From: Astragalus membranaceus
Lineage: Eukaryota; Streptophyta; Magnoliopsida; Fabales; Fabaceae
Direction: 5' to 3'
DNA length: 64,000 nt
Assembly: GCA_039519185.1 (NCBI GenBank)
Contig: CM076847.1
Location: forward strand, 23,681,251 to 23,745,250
Of the stretch, positions 21,821 to 33,679 are shown one piece after another; positions within the stretch are counted from its first letter, which is position 1; each line of letters opens with the position of its first letter. Below the pieces are notes generated by a model. The model was not told where the DNA came from and made no database searches. It worked only from the letters and a program-made list of their open reading frames with translations. The position numbers and the translations under genes were made by a program.

Positions 21821-24800
21821 CTACCAACTAACAGTAGAGTGGTTAAAGGAAGAGGAAAGTTTAACATTGGGAATATTGCTATCCTCCAAAAGACTAAAAT
21901 ATCCAGATTTAGAAGAGTAATTACCATCATTCTCTAGAGGCCAGAATAGGAGGTCCTCAGGACTAGACCAACCAACATGAGTTTTTAATGCTTCAATAGC
22001 AGAAGTTGGCTCTAGAGAGAGTCTCAATCTGTCTATATTCCAAGTGTGAGATATATGATCAATTAGTTCATGAACTTTCACCACACTAGCACTTTCTTTC
22101 ACAGCAGCTAATTTCCCAGAAGCAAGCCATAAGTCACCTACAATGTCAATATTAGTCCATCTTCCCTTGCTCTTCAGTAACTCTCTCCCATGGAGAAGGC
22201 TTCTCCACACCCAAGAAATACCAGCTTTAGGTTTGACCATCCAAATACTCTCTCTTGCACAGTATATGCCTCTAAGGATTCTTGCCCAGAACTCATTAGG
22301 AAATTGAATACACCTCCAGGCCTGCTCAGATAGAAGAGAAGAGTTTTGAATAGAAAAGTCCCTAAAGCCCATACCTCCTTCAGATTTATTTGAATACATA
22401 AAATGCCAATTTTTCCAATGAATTTATCTGTTTCTTACCTTAGAACTCCACCAGAACTTTGCAATAGCAGAACACAGGGACTGGCAAAAGTTCTTAGGCA
22501 ATCTCAAAATAAACATCACATAGGTAGGAATAGCCTGATAATAGACTTGATTAGGACTTCTTTACCTACCTGAGACAAGTATTGCTCTTTCCACCCCTCA
22601 AGCTTGGAGAAAACGCTCTCTTTAATCCACTGTAAAGCTTGAGATTTAGAATTTCACCATTCAGTTGGGATACCAAGGTATTTACCAAGAGTATCCCATA
22701 TAGGAATGTTAAGAATAGAGAACAATTCCATCTTCAGGATAAGGGGCCACCCCCTTGCCACAAATGAATCTAGATTTCTGCAAGTTAATTTTCTGTCCAG
22801 AGGTAGCTGTGAACACATTGAGAATATGCACTATCTGGAAAATTTCCTCCTTATTGGTCTGTCCAAAAACAATAGAATCATCTGCAAAAAAGAGATGGGT
22901 TAGTGTAGTGGCAGTAGGGGCCAGGACCAAACCATTGATCAACCCTAAAGAGTTAGCTCTAGAGATCATTCTAGATAAGACATCAAAGATCAGAATGAAA
23001 AGGTAGGGGGAGAGGGTATCACCTTGTCTCAACCCCCTACCTGGAACCACAACATGACTTCTAGAACCATTGACTTGGTAGCAATAATTAACTGAAGTGA
23101 CCAATGACATGACTAGGGAGACCCACACAAGACTGAAACCAAAAGACTCAAGGACACTCTTAAGAAAGAACACCAATCCACACGGTCATAAGCTTTGTTC
23201 CTATCAAGTTTAATGGCAAAGCCTTGCTTACAACCACCCCTCTTCTTCTTCTTAAGAAAGTGAAAAGCCTCCCGGGCCACCACTAGGTTATCTTGGATTA
23301 ACCTTCCCCCCACAAAAGGCACTTTGCTAAGGGGACACCAGTTCGCCTAGGAAAGGTTTGAACCTTTGAACCATAATTTTGGAGATAATCTTATAGATGA
23401 CATTACAACAGCTTATAGGCCTAAGATGACAGACAGATTCAAGATCAGGGATTTTAGGAGTAAGAGCAACCACATTAACACAATCACCAATAGTACCAGA
23501 GTTGAAGAACATAGCCACAACATCAAACACATCCTCCTGAATGATATCCCAGTTTTTTTGGAAAAATTCCCCATTTAGCCCATCTGGGCCAGGAGCCTTG
23601 TGAGCACCAAGGACAAAAATAGTTTGTTTTACCTCCACCACATGAATAGGAGCAGTTAGGGAATCATTCATAGCTTGATTTGGAGAAGAATCAGAGTAGA
23701 TATCCTTGAAGTAATCTTCAATAGCAAGCATGATATCCTTTTGACCTTCCACCCAAGCACCATCCTTGTTTTTAAGTCTGCTAAGACGATTTCTGTCTCT
23801 CCTCTGGCATGTAGTGATGTGAAAGAATTTTGAATTTTTATCTGCATATGTAAGCCATTTCAGTCTAGAACATTGTCCCCAGTACATTTCCTCTTGTTTC
23901 CACAAGAAGTCAATCTCCTGTTTAATCTTTCTGACTCCCTCCCAATCAATAGAGTTGTTTCCATTGTTAAGGAGAGTCTGGAGTTTCACCTTCAGTTTAC
24001 TAATCTCAACAGCAGCATTCTTGAAAGTACTCTTATGCCAAGCCATAAGAGTTCTCTTGCAATTCTTGAACTTAACACTAAGATTTTCCCAGTCATCTTT
24101 TAAATTCTTCCCGGACACCGAACCATCAGCCACCACCTGCCTTCAATGATCATTTTCCTTCCAGAATGATTCATATTTGAAGTATCTAGCACATCTAGAA
24201 GGAGGGTTAGGGATGAGCACTAATGGAGAGTGGTTAGAGTTTACAATAGGGAGAGCCAAACCCACAACATGTTGATAGAGATCCCTCCAACCCCAATTAA
24301 CTAGGATTCTGTCAATTTTTTATCTAGTAATGGCCCCATCCCTAGGGTTACTAATCCAAGTGTACTTACTACCTTTCAGCTGCAGATCCATAAGATCAGA
24401 ATTATTAAGAAAATCTCTGAAGAGATTCATTCTAATTGGAGCAATAGGTCTCAATCCTTCCTTGTCAGTAATATAAAGCATCTCATTGAAGTCCCCCATT
24501 AAGCACCAAGCGCCCGCATGCCTAGGTTTTAACAGTTCCAACTTTTGCCATAAATGTCTTCTTTGGCTAAACAGTGGGTTAACATTTACAAGAGTCATTT
24601 CAGTGTGAATATAGTTCCTGCAAGATTGTATGATTTGAATCTCAAAAGCATTATTCCACAGTAGACCCAAACCACCAGAAATCCCAAGTGTTGGGACACA
24701 AAAAACATTTTGAAATTTAAACTTCCTCTTTACACGATCAAGTCTTTCCTTCTGGGCTCTGGTCTCCATTAGGAATAAAATGGCCGGCTTCTGACCTTTC

Positions 24801-24871
24801 ACAAGGTCATGTAGCTCCCTACTTGTCGTGGCCGCCGCCAAGCCACGACAATTCCAACTTACGGCAGTCAT
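21821..24871 (-). pseudogene. LINE ORF2: endonuclease and reverse transcriptase, frameshifted
   Basis: The endonuclease starts at 24871 (MTAVSWNCRGLAAATTSREL, with WCLMGDFNEML). A stop near 24320 ends the first frame just before the KIDRILVN motif. The RT part spans 24136-22709, with HKAPGPDGLNGEFF, LRPISCCNVIYKIISK, GRGLRQGDTLSPYLFIL and the catalytic FADDSIVF near 22880. The RT C-part follows at 22399-21821. At least three frame breaks, near 23325, 23115 and 22700-22400, separate the pieces. Confidence 0.85.
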
Positions 24872-25252
24872 TTGGGCTTTGAGGGCATGCTTTGGCCCTC
24901 AGCCTTGTTAGGATAGTAACCCAGACAAAAATGACCAAATATGTTAGGAACAGGGGTTTGTTCCTCTGTATAACTCATACCATAAGTATTCTTCTTTACT
25001 TTCTTCCCAATAGAGTTGTCATCGCCCTTATCATGATCTGAGCTAATATCAATTGATTTTCTTTTTCCAGGCTCATAACAGTGGTCATGCTAAGGGCCAA
25101 GTAATTTTCCTCAACATCATCAAGTTGAACTTGGACACAGTTGGTATCATCTTCCACTTCGTCTGGATACTCCACTGTGTACTCAACACCAGTGGGTTCT
25201 TTCATTTGTTTTCTCCACTCTCCATGATCAATAGCAAACCTAGCACTACTTT

Positions 25253-25995
25253 TCATATGATGCAAGTTCCTACCAGTGTCATGACTGATTTCCTTATCTC
25301 ATTGAGCCTCAGAAGCAGAGCTGGATCCCACAGCAAAGAGGGCTTTAGGAGGGGAGTCCCCATCAGTTGGCTTAAGAATTCTAGTAGAAACGAACACTCT
25401 AGGGAGATTGGGGTTATAAACATTTCCTTTTTGATTGGGACTCTCATGAAAGACAGTTCTAATGTGGCCTTTGCACAGGGGAGTAGCTGTTTCATTTTGT
25501 ATCTCCCAAGGTATAGCACTATAATTAAGGTCAGGTGTTGGAGATGTAGGTGGGACATGTTTGGTAAGTGGGGGTGTTTTGTAGGTGTAGGGCAATATCT
25601 TGGTAGTGTTTTCATAGGGTTTCTGTATAGGCTTCCTCAAGAGTGACTTGGCTAGTTTGATGGTTAGAGTTTTAGGGAGGGTTATTATCCTGGGTAGTTG
25701 TTTGGTGGGGTTGGGGGTTATTATCTGAGTTAGGTTCTGTTTTCATTGGGTTTCTGCCTAAAAAATATATGGATCTTGGAGCATGAAAACTAAAGTCAGG
25801 GCCAAATTTAGGTTTATGGGGGTCAAAGGGTGACATGACTGTAGGTTTAGGGCAAGATTTCTGGTCATGGCCAATGATACCACACTTGTAGCATAGAGAT
25901 AGTATCCTTTCATACTTATAAGCAATCCATAAGTTTGGGAGGTTGGTTCTGGGCTCCCAACAGCCTATTGGTAAAGGTTTGTCTAGATCTAGCAT
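25253..25995 (-). pseudogene. LINE ORF1 (gag-like) with zinc knuckle, 5'-truncated
   Basis: The first part (25995-25672) has a DLDKPLPIGCWEP strand and a CCHC knuckle CYKCGIIGHDQKSC, typical of the zf-CCHC/DUF4283 ORF1 of plant L1 elements. It is followed by a proline- and threonine-rich tail. The N-terminal DUF4283 region is absent because the element ends about 100 bases upstream. The rest of ORF1 (25640-25253) is in other frames. Confidence 0.7.
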
Positions 25996-26099
25996 GACTC
26001 TGCCTCTAGTAAAGGTTCAGAGGAGGTTACCATCCACAATGGGGTTTTCAATCTCAATAACTTCTCCAACTTTTTGAAGAAGTTTCCTTGCATCTATTT

Positions 26100-26963
26100 C
26101 TAAAAATAATATATATCTTTAGAAATTTGCTTTTTAAATGAGGGATTAGGTCGGTTGTACAATCGAATTAATCTATGTGTTAGGACGAATGAGTTGTACA
26201 ACTCAAGAGTCCCAGAACTCCTATAAAACAAATAAATAATTTTCAAAAAAAGGAACCTATTATTTTCCCATGAACAACTTTTCAAAAAAATGATAATAGG
26301 GGATTAAGGCGGCTGTACTTCCGAATTAGTCTGCATTTTAAGACAAATAAGTTGTACGGCTCAAGAGTCCTAAAATCGCTATAAAAACAATAAAAAATCT
26401 TCAACTAAAAAACACAAACACACAAACTATCCTCATAACTTTTTAACTTTCAAAAATAGGGGATTAAGTCGGTTGAACAACCAGATTAATCTGTGTTTTA
26501 GGATAAATGAGCTGTGCAGCTCAAAAGTCCTAAAATCCCTATAAAAACAAATAAAAAATACTAATTAAAAGATACTAACACACAAACTTTTTTCTACTAA
26601 GAACTACGCTGTCCTTGATTTCTCCATCGCACTAGGAGATACGTAGGAGCGGGGGCACACTCCCGTCAAGTGCAAAAATAAGTAATTTTTATTTAGTCAT
26701 TTTAAATTCTTTTCAAAATAAAAGAGAAATAAATAATTTTGAAGTTAATATGTTTTTTCACAACTAATCAGATGTAACATTTTTCGAAAGGATTTCATGG
26801 GGTGCTAATACCTTCCCCACGCATAATCGACTCCTGAACCCAAAATCTGGTTTTCAAGACCATTTTCATTTTTAAGAGACTTTTCAATGTTTTCCCTAAT
26901 AATTAAATATTGATGGCGACTTCATTGAGCACGAGGAATCCTTAAAATTTTGCGGGTGCAACA
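26100..26963 (+). mobile_element. Ogre-like LTR, 5'-truncated
   Basis: Three copies of the aggggatta..gtcggttg, gattaatctg, ggataaatgagctgt block occur at about 26140, 26290 and 26458. They are followed by the ctccatcgcactaggagata segment, the aataccttccccacgcataa segment and an end at gcgggtgcaaca. The same order occurs in the 5' LTR of the Ogre element (39170-39965). The left end joins LINE sequence without a TG start, and the right end abuts the Tat/Retand-like LTR. Confidence 0.6.
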
Positions 26964-27094
26964 GCTAGTAAGCCGAGCAGTTGGTGAAGGGATCTTGATA
27001 GCCAGTCGGTCAATCTGGCTAGTGGATGCTTCTCCTCCTGCCGAGCAATACTCGGTCGAGCTCTTATATATACTAGTCGGTCTGATTGGGAACA
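26964..27094 (-). repeat. Partial 3' LTR of the Tat/Retand-like element
   Basis: It aligns with 33155-33281 through agccgagc, ttggtgaagggatcttg, cggtctg and the terminal aaca. On the - strand it starts TGTTCCCAATCAGACC. The remaining two thirds of the LTR are missing at the junction with the Ogre-like LTR. Confidence 0.65.
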
Positions 27095-27159
27095 TAGTCC
27101 TTCAAGCGATGAGCGTGGAGCGCGAAGTCGCCTAAATGCTAAGAGGAGCTCAGTCGAGT

Positions 27160-27370
27160 TCAAGTCCTTCTGATACCGAGTCCTTCATTTCCTTGGATAG
27201 TAGAGTTTCAGACGTTCAGTATTTCGACCTTTTGCAAAGTGAGCCTCCGGACGCTAAGTCCTTCAGCTTTTTACACAGTAAGCCTACAGACTTTAAGTCC
27301 TTCTGCTTCTGGAGCGAGAGGCCTCTGAATGTTATGCCCTTCGACCTCTTGAGTTATGGTCCTTCCAGTG
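27160..27370 (+). repeat. Degenerate 51-bp tandem repeat
   Basis: About four units carry agtccttc plus a gcctcc.gac segment. A 17-residue periodicity is visible in the + frame (AKSFSFLHSKP, FKSFCFWSERP). It lies next to the 3' LTR of the Tat-like element. I do not regard the + strand ORF as a gene. Confidence 0.55.
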
Positions 27371-27524
27371 TTATTGAGTGTGCTAATAATGACTGAGAAG
27401 ATGTTTTTGACCGACTTGACCGTTTGACCCCTTGACCCTAACTCTGCCATCTTGGGTTCCTTCCTTTGACTGTCGTTTTATGTACATCATAAATGCTTGC
27501 CTCGTGAATTGTCCTCCCTTCATC

Positions 27525-27532
27525 TATAAAAG
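27525..27532 (+). promoter_or_regulatory. TATA-like box upstream of the antisense ORF
   Basis: tataaaag, in catctataaaagggggtgac, faces the + strand about 1.3 kb before the transposase_28-like ORF relic. It fits a promoter for antisense transcription, but that is inference. Confidence 0.35.
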
Positions 27533-27632
27533 GGGGTGACGCCTGGGTGCCTTCATTTGAGTTAATCCCTTTCCTCCTTCCCACGACTTCTTCGCGATAC
27601 TCTGTTGTCTTTGCATTGAGGTTACCTCTACC

Positions 27633-27772
27633 TCTTCGAGTTTTCTGAGCATTCTTGCAAACGCCTCACTGCTGCGTGTCAAGAATGCCGGGAAGCTCAA
27701 GGCGGGAGTTGTTGATCTTTGGGAATTGTGGATCTTTTTTTTTGTTTCAAGGAATGCTCAGAAAACTCGAGG
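27633..27772. repeat. Inverted repeat with about 90-bp spacer
   Basis: cgagttttctgagcattct at about 27637 is complemented by gaatgctcagaaaactcg at about 27752. The stem is about 18 bp. Confidence 0.7.
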
Positions 27773-27993
27773 TGTCCTGCTCGGGCAAGGAAGGATGGTC
27801 CGCTCGTGGAAATGCGATTCTTGCCGTCCATCCATGGGCCATTGTCTTCTTCTGGTGGAGGATCGTAGAGTGTAGCCTTGTGATGGAGGCCGAGCGAAGA
27901 TAGTGTTCCTCAGTCCCTCAGCTGTGGATGGTCTAGGTGGTCTCGTGGAGAGTAGGGATGGAGTTACGCCGAACCCTTGTCGCCGGGGTCTAT

Positions 27994-28019
27994 TGCCTGG
28001 TGGTTACCGCCACCAGGCA
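27994..28019. other. Perfect 10-bp hairpin with 6-nt loop
   Basis: tgcctggtgg and ccaccaggca are exact complements separated by ttaccg. It resembles a rho-independent-type or DNA-element hairpin but no T-run or CTRR end follows. Confidence 0.75.
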
Positions 28020-28462
28020 TTCGATCTAGAGGAGTCCTGCAAAAGAGAAGAAAAGAGAACTTCGACGTTGGCTCGGTGGGAAACTAACCGGCCTTAGAGT
28101 TTAGTCATATATTTATGTGCTTGTGTAGTTTTGTAATTCTGAAAATTTTTCTATACAGTGTAACAATTCAATTGTAATATTATGATTTGCCTTTTTTTAC
28201 CTCTAAGCCGTCCGTTCAGTCGATTTTGACTTTTGATTTGACATTAATGATTTTGACTGTTATGGCGGGAGTTTCGATTCGTAATCATCGCACCGGTTCC
28301 CAAGAGTTGTCATGTCATAACTGCTCCCATTGGCTCACCTCATGTCGCGATCTAGTAGTGGAATAGAAAACGAGGGGACCATTTGAGTTGTAGATCTTGC
28401 TCTTCTTCTCCACCGCTAGATGGAGGTGTGGTGGGCAGATTTGGCCGTTTATTCAAATTTGG

Positions 28463-28465
<3 letters not shown>

Positions 28466-28553
<88 letters not shown>
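28466..28553. repeat. (TA)n microsatellite
   Basis: About 43 uninterrupted TA units. The tyrosine-isoleucine ORFs reading through it on both strands are artefacts. Confidence 0.97.
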
Positions 28554-28554
<1 letters not shown>

Positions 28555-28859
28555 TGTTGGCGGTCTTCTTTCTCTCTTTCTTCTTCCTCCATATGTCGCT
28601 CCTGCTACTTTCGTTTTCTGGCACCCGCATCCTCTGTTACCCGTATCCTTTCTTTGTTTTTTCTACAAGGTTTCTCTTGTGCTCTTTCCTTCAGATTTTC
28701 GAACCTAGTTCTTTGGCTTCTCCAATCGCTTCATCAAGGTACATCCTTGATCTTTTCCTTTCTCATTTATCGTTTTATCTTTTACCATACTCGCTCTTTT
28801 GGTACTTCACTTTCTCCTTGTATATTTGGTGCCTTTTGCGTATTCTCCCTTTTACTGTC

Positions 28860-30280
28860 TTGTTCTTCGTATTTTGAATGTGGCTCCTACACACTTCATC
28901 CTAATGGTTGGGCTTCCATGCGAGCGTTTGAGATTTTATGTGAGTGTTTGGACATAGATCCTATAGCTCAAAAGTTTTTAAGCTTGTTTTGCGTATATTC
29001 CCCAAAGCCTTAAACCCGGGTGTCCTTGTGTAACCTTCCTCGGCGCCTCTTCATGACCACCTACAAAAGCAATTATAAACATTTTAAACAAAAAGGTTTT
29101 TTCGGTTGGCGGTCGGGCCATCCTATCCCCACTTGCTAGTTGACGACCATGGAAAGGAGAGATTTCCCCTTTTCTAGACTCATAAACCTCGTAAAGGTCA
29201 TTTGAAAGATGAACGACAGCTTTAGGCCTTCGACTGTGCGGATATAGAGCTGTTATGGACCGGTGCCCCGAGAAAAACGCTCTACTCGATTAATATCGAG
29301 GATATGGCTGCGAAGTTGGTCAAATATTTATGTAATTTTTCTCTTCTTTTGTCGTCCGTCACTTTTGATTGTTGTTTTTCTTCTTGTTTCTCCTAACTAT
29401 TTCTCTTTCTGTTTTAGGTTCATTAGGGATGTCTCTAATGAGTGTAGAGGAGAGGAGGCGCATCCGAGTGGAGCTAAAGAAAAAGCAAGGACACTTTTAT
29501 TGGTGTAGCTCCATCTGCGGACGCTTCTCCTTTGGGTGTGTTGGCTATCAAAGTACTGGGTGGTTCTCCTTCGGGCAAGACAAAAGCTCGTTTGTCCCCC
29601 TCTCCTCAGCCTGCTCCCGCAAATAAACAAAAGGGAGCGAGTGCCTCTCAATCGGAGGTTGAGGTTTTAGGTGACATGGGCGACTTGCCGAACGAATCCT
29701 CCTGGCAACAGGTTTTGAGGTGTAAAAAGAAAGCCACTGGTACTGTTGAGGGATCTGTTCGGGCTGCTGGGGAATCTCGGTATCCTCCGAATAAGGTGCT
29801 GAACAAGGTCCTTCTACCTGATGAACGGGTGAAGGTGCTCCGAAACGCCTCGAAGGAATCGAAGCGAGAGAGTGTTGAGTCCTTTGATAATGGTTTTAAC
29901 ACAACTTTGGCTCAAATCCAAGTGTTTCATTCTGGCCTTGATCTTTATGAGGGTACTTAAACAAAGTGGTTGTAGATGGTGAGATAATTCATCCTTCCTC
30001 CTAAGAAAATCAAGAGTACTAGGGGCTTCTTCCTTACCTTGAGGCCAATCGTGAGGATCTCACTATTGGTCGTCAGGAACCGGAGACGGTGCTATCGAAC
30101 CCTGAGGCCGAGCGTGAAGACATTGTGGTGTATGACCCTAACTCTTTTCTGAACGACAATGTTGAGCATGCTGCTGACTCTGAAGCCACCCCTAGATCCT
30201 TTTGTATGTTAAATGTAATTTTGAACAAGTGTTATTTTGATTGGTTCGCCTTTTTTGCTCGGTATTTTGTAGTGTTTTAA
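28860..30280 (+). pseudogene. Antisense extra ORF of the Tat-like element (transposase_28 / gypsy-type), decayed
   Basis: A family-typical segment HPNGWASMRAFEILCECLDI lies near 28895. It is followed across stops and frame changes by YKSNYKHF, LAVGPSYPHLLVDDHGK, KPRKGHLKDERQL, IELLWTGAPRKTLYSI and DMAAKLVKYL, which match what I recall of the putative gypsy-type transposon protein family (Pfam PF04195). Downstream pieces (MSVEERRRIRVELKKKQG at 29434, a 142-codon ORF at 29532-29960 and a final ORF at 30089) may be later exons. The strand is opposite to gag and protease. Multiple stops show decay. Confidence 0.55.
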
Positions 30281-30513
30281 ATCTGCTAGCAAACTACATC
30301 TGAATGTTGGCACTATTTTACTCTTCTCTTCTATTCTTCATCTTGATTTAAATTTTTAGAATGACTGTGTACCCAAGGGTATATGTCGGCTTTCGCCAGT
30401 CTTCACCTGTCAGGTCTTTATAGTGGCGAGCGCGTTAGCTTCGCCTAGTGCTAAAGGGTATATGTCAATGCCACCACGATCTATACCTATCAGGACTTAG
30501 CTTGGTTTTCCTC

Positions 30514-31464
30514 TTAGAGCAATAAGCACAAGATGACTCTATTGTAGTGACTACCGAGCTCATAGGCTTCGCTTTTCGCGTAAGAGGATTCCTTATGGTA
30601 CGGCAAGCGTGCCAGCCTTGCTTTTTTCCCATAAGGTTTGCCCAAGGATGGTGCGAGAAATCGCCAGTTTTGCTTCCTTCCTGTCGGGACTTCCAGTCTT
30701 CGTTGCCCAAGAGTAACGTTGAGACGTTGTTGAATTCTTACCTGTCGGAGACGTTGAGACGTTGCTTCTTTTTGGAGTTTTGTAAGGACCGGGTTGGCAC
30801 GTAGTTCGATATGATCATCTTTTTTACCTGGATTCTTCGAGTCTTTCCGCTCGGATGCCAGTTCTTCATATCCATTGTCCTCCACCTTCCGCGCGGCTTG
30901 TGTAGTTGCTTTTCCCGTCATCTTGGGTTTCAGTCCCAAGAGACTGCAACTAAGAGCTTTCCCTTTCTCCACTGTCTTCACTTTGACTACACCAATTCTC
31001 CCATTTGGAAGGGGATATTTGATGCACAGGTGAGGGTAGGACACGACTGCTAGTAGGGCATTAAGAGCTGTCCTTCCTATGATGATGTTGTAGGAAGACA
31101 TTGCCTCGATCACCACGTATTGGAGTGTTATAATTTTGGCACAATCTTTTTCTCAAAAGGTGGTGCAAAGGTTTAGATAACCAAAAACAACAACTTGCTC
31201 ACCATAGAATCCAACTAGAGTGCCAGGGTAATGTCTCAGCATGTCCATTAGGAGTTGAAGTTCTTTGAAGCATTTCCAATAAATTACGTTTGCTGAACTT
31301 CCACCATCCACCAATACTCGGGAAACTTTGAAGCCACTTGTGGTGATGGAGATTACCACCAGGTCATCAGTGTGGGGTATGACCCCCTCGAAGTCTTGGA
31401 TGTCGAAAGCTACCACTGGGTATACTAGAGCAACACGATCTTCTTCAGAACCTCTTATGGACAT
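30514..31464 (-). pseudogene. Tat/Retand-like aspartic protease region
   Basis: 31464-31153 encodes FDIQDFEGVIPHTDDLVV and the protease active-site segment VLVDGGSSANVIYW. After a frame change at about 31150, 31116-30514 continues with MSSYNIIIGRTALNALLAV, the second conserved protease segment of Tat elements. The frame is broken at least once and no RT motif follows. Confidence 0.75.
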
Positions 31465-31557
31465 TATTGATTTTACATACCTTTTTCATGATGACATGGA
31501 TGCTCCTCCTCCAAAAAATCTTCCACCAATGGAACCAACAAGTTCTTTGTCATCCTT

Positions 31558-32719
31558 CTAATGCTCGTTTGCCTCCTGAGCATTTCCTCGATTTTTGCCT
31601 TCGACCCTGGTCGGCTTGCTGCCTCTTCGGCGTTGGTCTTCAGCCGCATATTGTTCTGTTCCTCTCACGAACTTTTTAAGATTCCCTCTTTGGACAAGCT
31701 GATCAATTTGCTTCTTGAGTCTCCAGCAATCATCGGTTGTATGACCGTCCATCCTGTGGTACCTGCAGTAAGAGTCATCGTTTCTGCCCATGGTTCCCAC
31801 GAAGGGGGCAGGCCTTCTTATAGTCCCATCGTGTAGTGAGTCATTCAAAATGACCGAAGGCTTTGTGTTTAAAGTGTCCGGACTAGGTCTAGACGAACGA
31901 TTTCTACCACGGTTCCCCCTATTGCGCCTTCAGGGATGTTGAGACAGGTGGTGCTCTATCCGCCCGTTTGGGTAATTTGACTTCCTTGGTTATTTTTCCT
32001 TTTTCCCGGTTTTCAGTTCTTCCTCCTCGATATGCTTATCTGCTCTGATTCAGACTTCATATATTGAACGAGGCTTCGATACTGCCAATGCCTCACTAAA
32101 GCCTCCACTACGAAGACCTTTCATGAAGACGGTCACGAAGAATTTTTCATCCGGTTCTTCCACCAGTACGGTGACCATGTTGAATCGATCGAGAAAACTC
32201 TTGAGTGGCTTTCTCGGCCCATGGCGTATGTCGAACATGTCTACTAATCCTACCTCCTTTTTCTTGTTAGCTGAGACTTGTTGAATGAATCTGCCGAATA
32301 AGTCTTCAAACCACGTGAGCGACCACGTAGGAAGACCCTTAAACAATTTGAGGGAGACTTCTGCCAACTTTCCTACAATTTTCTTTTTACAGCTGATGGC
32401 GACATTGCCACTGCTCATAAACATTTGCATTTAGAAAGCGTCAACGTGGCTCTGGGGGTCTCCGGTGCCGTTGCAATTTCCTATCGCTGGTTCCCTAAAT
32501 CTAGATGGTATTTCCACTTCCTAGATATCCTCTGTGAACGTTTGGAATACCTGCAGCGGTGTTCGGGTAGCCTCGAGTACCTGGATGAATATTCGCAAGT
32601 CTGTTAACTGTTCTTGCAGTTGCCTCTCTTTCCTCTAGGTCTTGAGAGCGAAGTAACTTCTTCTCATTCCTTCGCTGTTGCTTTGTATTTTGAGTTTGTA
32701 GGAGTTGGACTACTGCCAA
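31558..32719 (-). pseudogene. Tat/Retand-like gag
   Basis: The N-terminal region (32719-32501) is charged and coiled-coil-like. The capsid-like retrotrans_gag region is at 32430-32050 (AEVSLKLFKGLPTWSLTWFE, DLFGRFIQQVSANKK, FMKGLRSGGF). The knuckle CRYHRMDGHTTDDC at about 31760 is the CX2HX5HX4C form seen in Tat elements. An in-frame TAA just before 32430 and a frame break near 32050 interrupt it. Confidence 0.8.
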
Positions 32720-32866
32720 CAGTTCCTAGATTCTCGGGTCTGTTCTGCTACTGGAACCATTGGTTCCATTTATTCCATCGTTTCCAGTTCCTCCATTTCG
32801 GGTCCTCACCATTGTAGATAACTGGGAAAGATGGCGTTGATGTGAGGCGTGGGAAACAGTTTACTA

Positions 32867-32885
32867 GGCCCCACGGTGGGCGCCA
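32867..32885 (-). other. Primer binding site of the Tat/Retand-like element
   Basis: The - strand reads tggcgcccaccgtggggcc directly after the LTR end, a primer site commonly seen in Tat-lineage gypsy elements. Confidence 0.75.
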
Positions 32886-33281
32886 ATATTCCTATCTACT
32901 TTCTTGGAGAAAATAGACCAAACACAAGATTGATAGAAACTATAAAGAATTATATGAATATGGTGGGAATCAAGTAAGAAATGAGTAAAATGGATTCTTG
33001 ATCCTTTCATTAGCCTCTCAGAGCGAAATATATAGTACAAGGCATATTAATGAGATTAAATGGGTACTTTGGTCATTACAAGACAAAGGGGAGGAAGCCA
33101 GGGGAGGAAAACTAGGGATCTTCAATAATTGCTTTGACTGCCATTATAGCTGGTCAGCCGAGCGGTTGGTGAAGGGATCTTGGTAGTCAGTCAGTCGATC
33201 TGGCGAGTGGATTCCTTTTCCTTCAGTCAAGCGATACTCGACAGAGGTTTTTTGTATATACCAACCGGTCTGGTTGGAACA
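32886..33281 (-). repeat. 5' LTR of the Tat/Retand-like element
   Basis: On the - strand it begins TGTTCCAACCAGACC at 33281 and ends next to the primer site near gatagga. A tatatactt-like or tatatag TATA candidate lies near 33030. About 396 bp. Confidence 0.65.
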
Positions 33282-33679
33282 AAACACATACAATGACCAC
33301 ACTTTAAGTAAACATAAGCCAAACTACACATACAATAAACAAATCAAAATAAGTAAACAAGTCAATCACTTTTTAAGTTAGGGTTTTCCTCTTGATCAAA
33401 CTTAAACTCAATAACCAACTAAAGAAATTGGAAAAAATGGAAGAAAATGAAAGAACATAAGAAAACTTAACCTCTGCGAAAATGGGAGAGAGCCACAGCG
33501 TCCCTACGGCCAGCAGCGTGCCTATGGCGTCCTTATGGCGCTCTCTTCATCGTTGTTCATGCCTCTTTCTGCGCTGTCCCTCCCTCTTTTTGCACTTTCT
33601 TCTTTCTGCACTCTCTCTCTCCCTCTTTCTGCACTCTAAAATGGTTTTCTAGTTTTGAAAACCAGAAACCTCTTTTGTG
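33282..33679. other. Intergenic, nothing recognised
   Basis: It contains a small duplicated ccctctttctgcactct segment near 33600 but no gene. Confidence 0.4.

Larger units (their letters stand above)
20480..26095 (-). mobile_element. L1-type LINE, near full length but inactivated
   Basis: Read right to left it has a gag-like ORF1 with a zinc knuckle, then endonuclease, reverse transcriptase, zf-RVT and RNase H domains, the layout of plant L1 elements. Several frameshifts and stops break both ORFs. The 5' end is cut near 26095 where Ogre-like LTR sequence begins. The 3' end is uncertain, somewhere in 20480-20700. No target duplication was found. Confidence 0.85.
26964..33281 (-). mobile_element. 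Tat/Retand-like Ty3/gypsy element, pol-deleted
   Basis: On the - strand the order is LTR (33281-32886), primer site, gag, CCHC knuckle and protease (to about 30514). Then, with reverse transcriptase and integrase missing, comes a 3 kb region carrying an antisense ORF relic, and finally a partial LTR (27094-26964). The two LTR segments share agccgagc.gttggtgaaggg and a terminal ttgg.aaca. Both coding frames and the left LTR are damaged, so the copy is dead. Confidence 0.75.

Noticed and set aside
28420..29013. 197-codon ORF with a long YIYIYI run
   Set aside because: The run is the (TA)n microsatellite in frame; only its last 40 codons belong to the antisense ORF relic.
32425..32817. Small + strand ORFs across the Tat-like gag
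   Set aside because: They are antisense shadows; the - strand carries the gag motifs and the downstream zinc knuckle.
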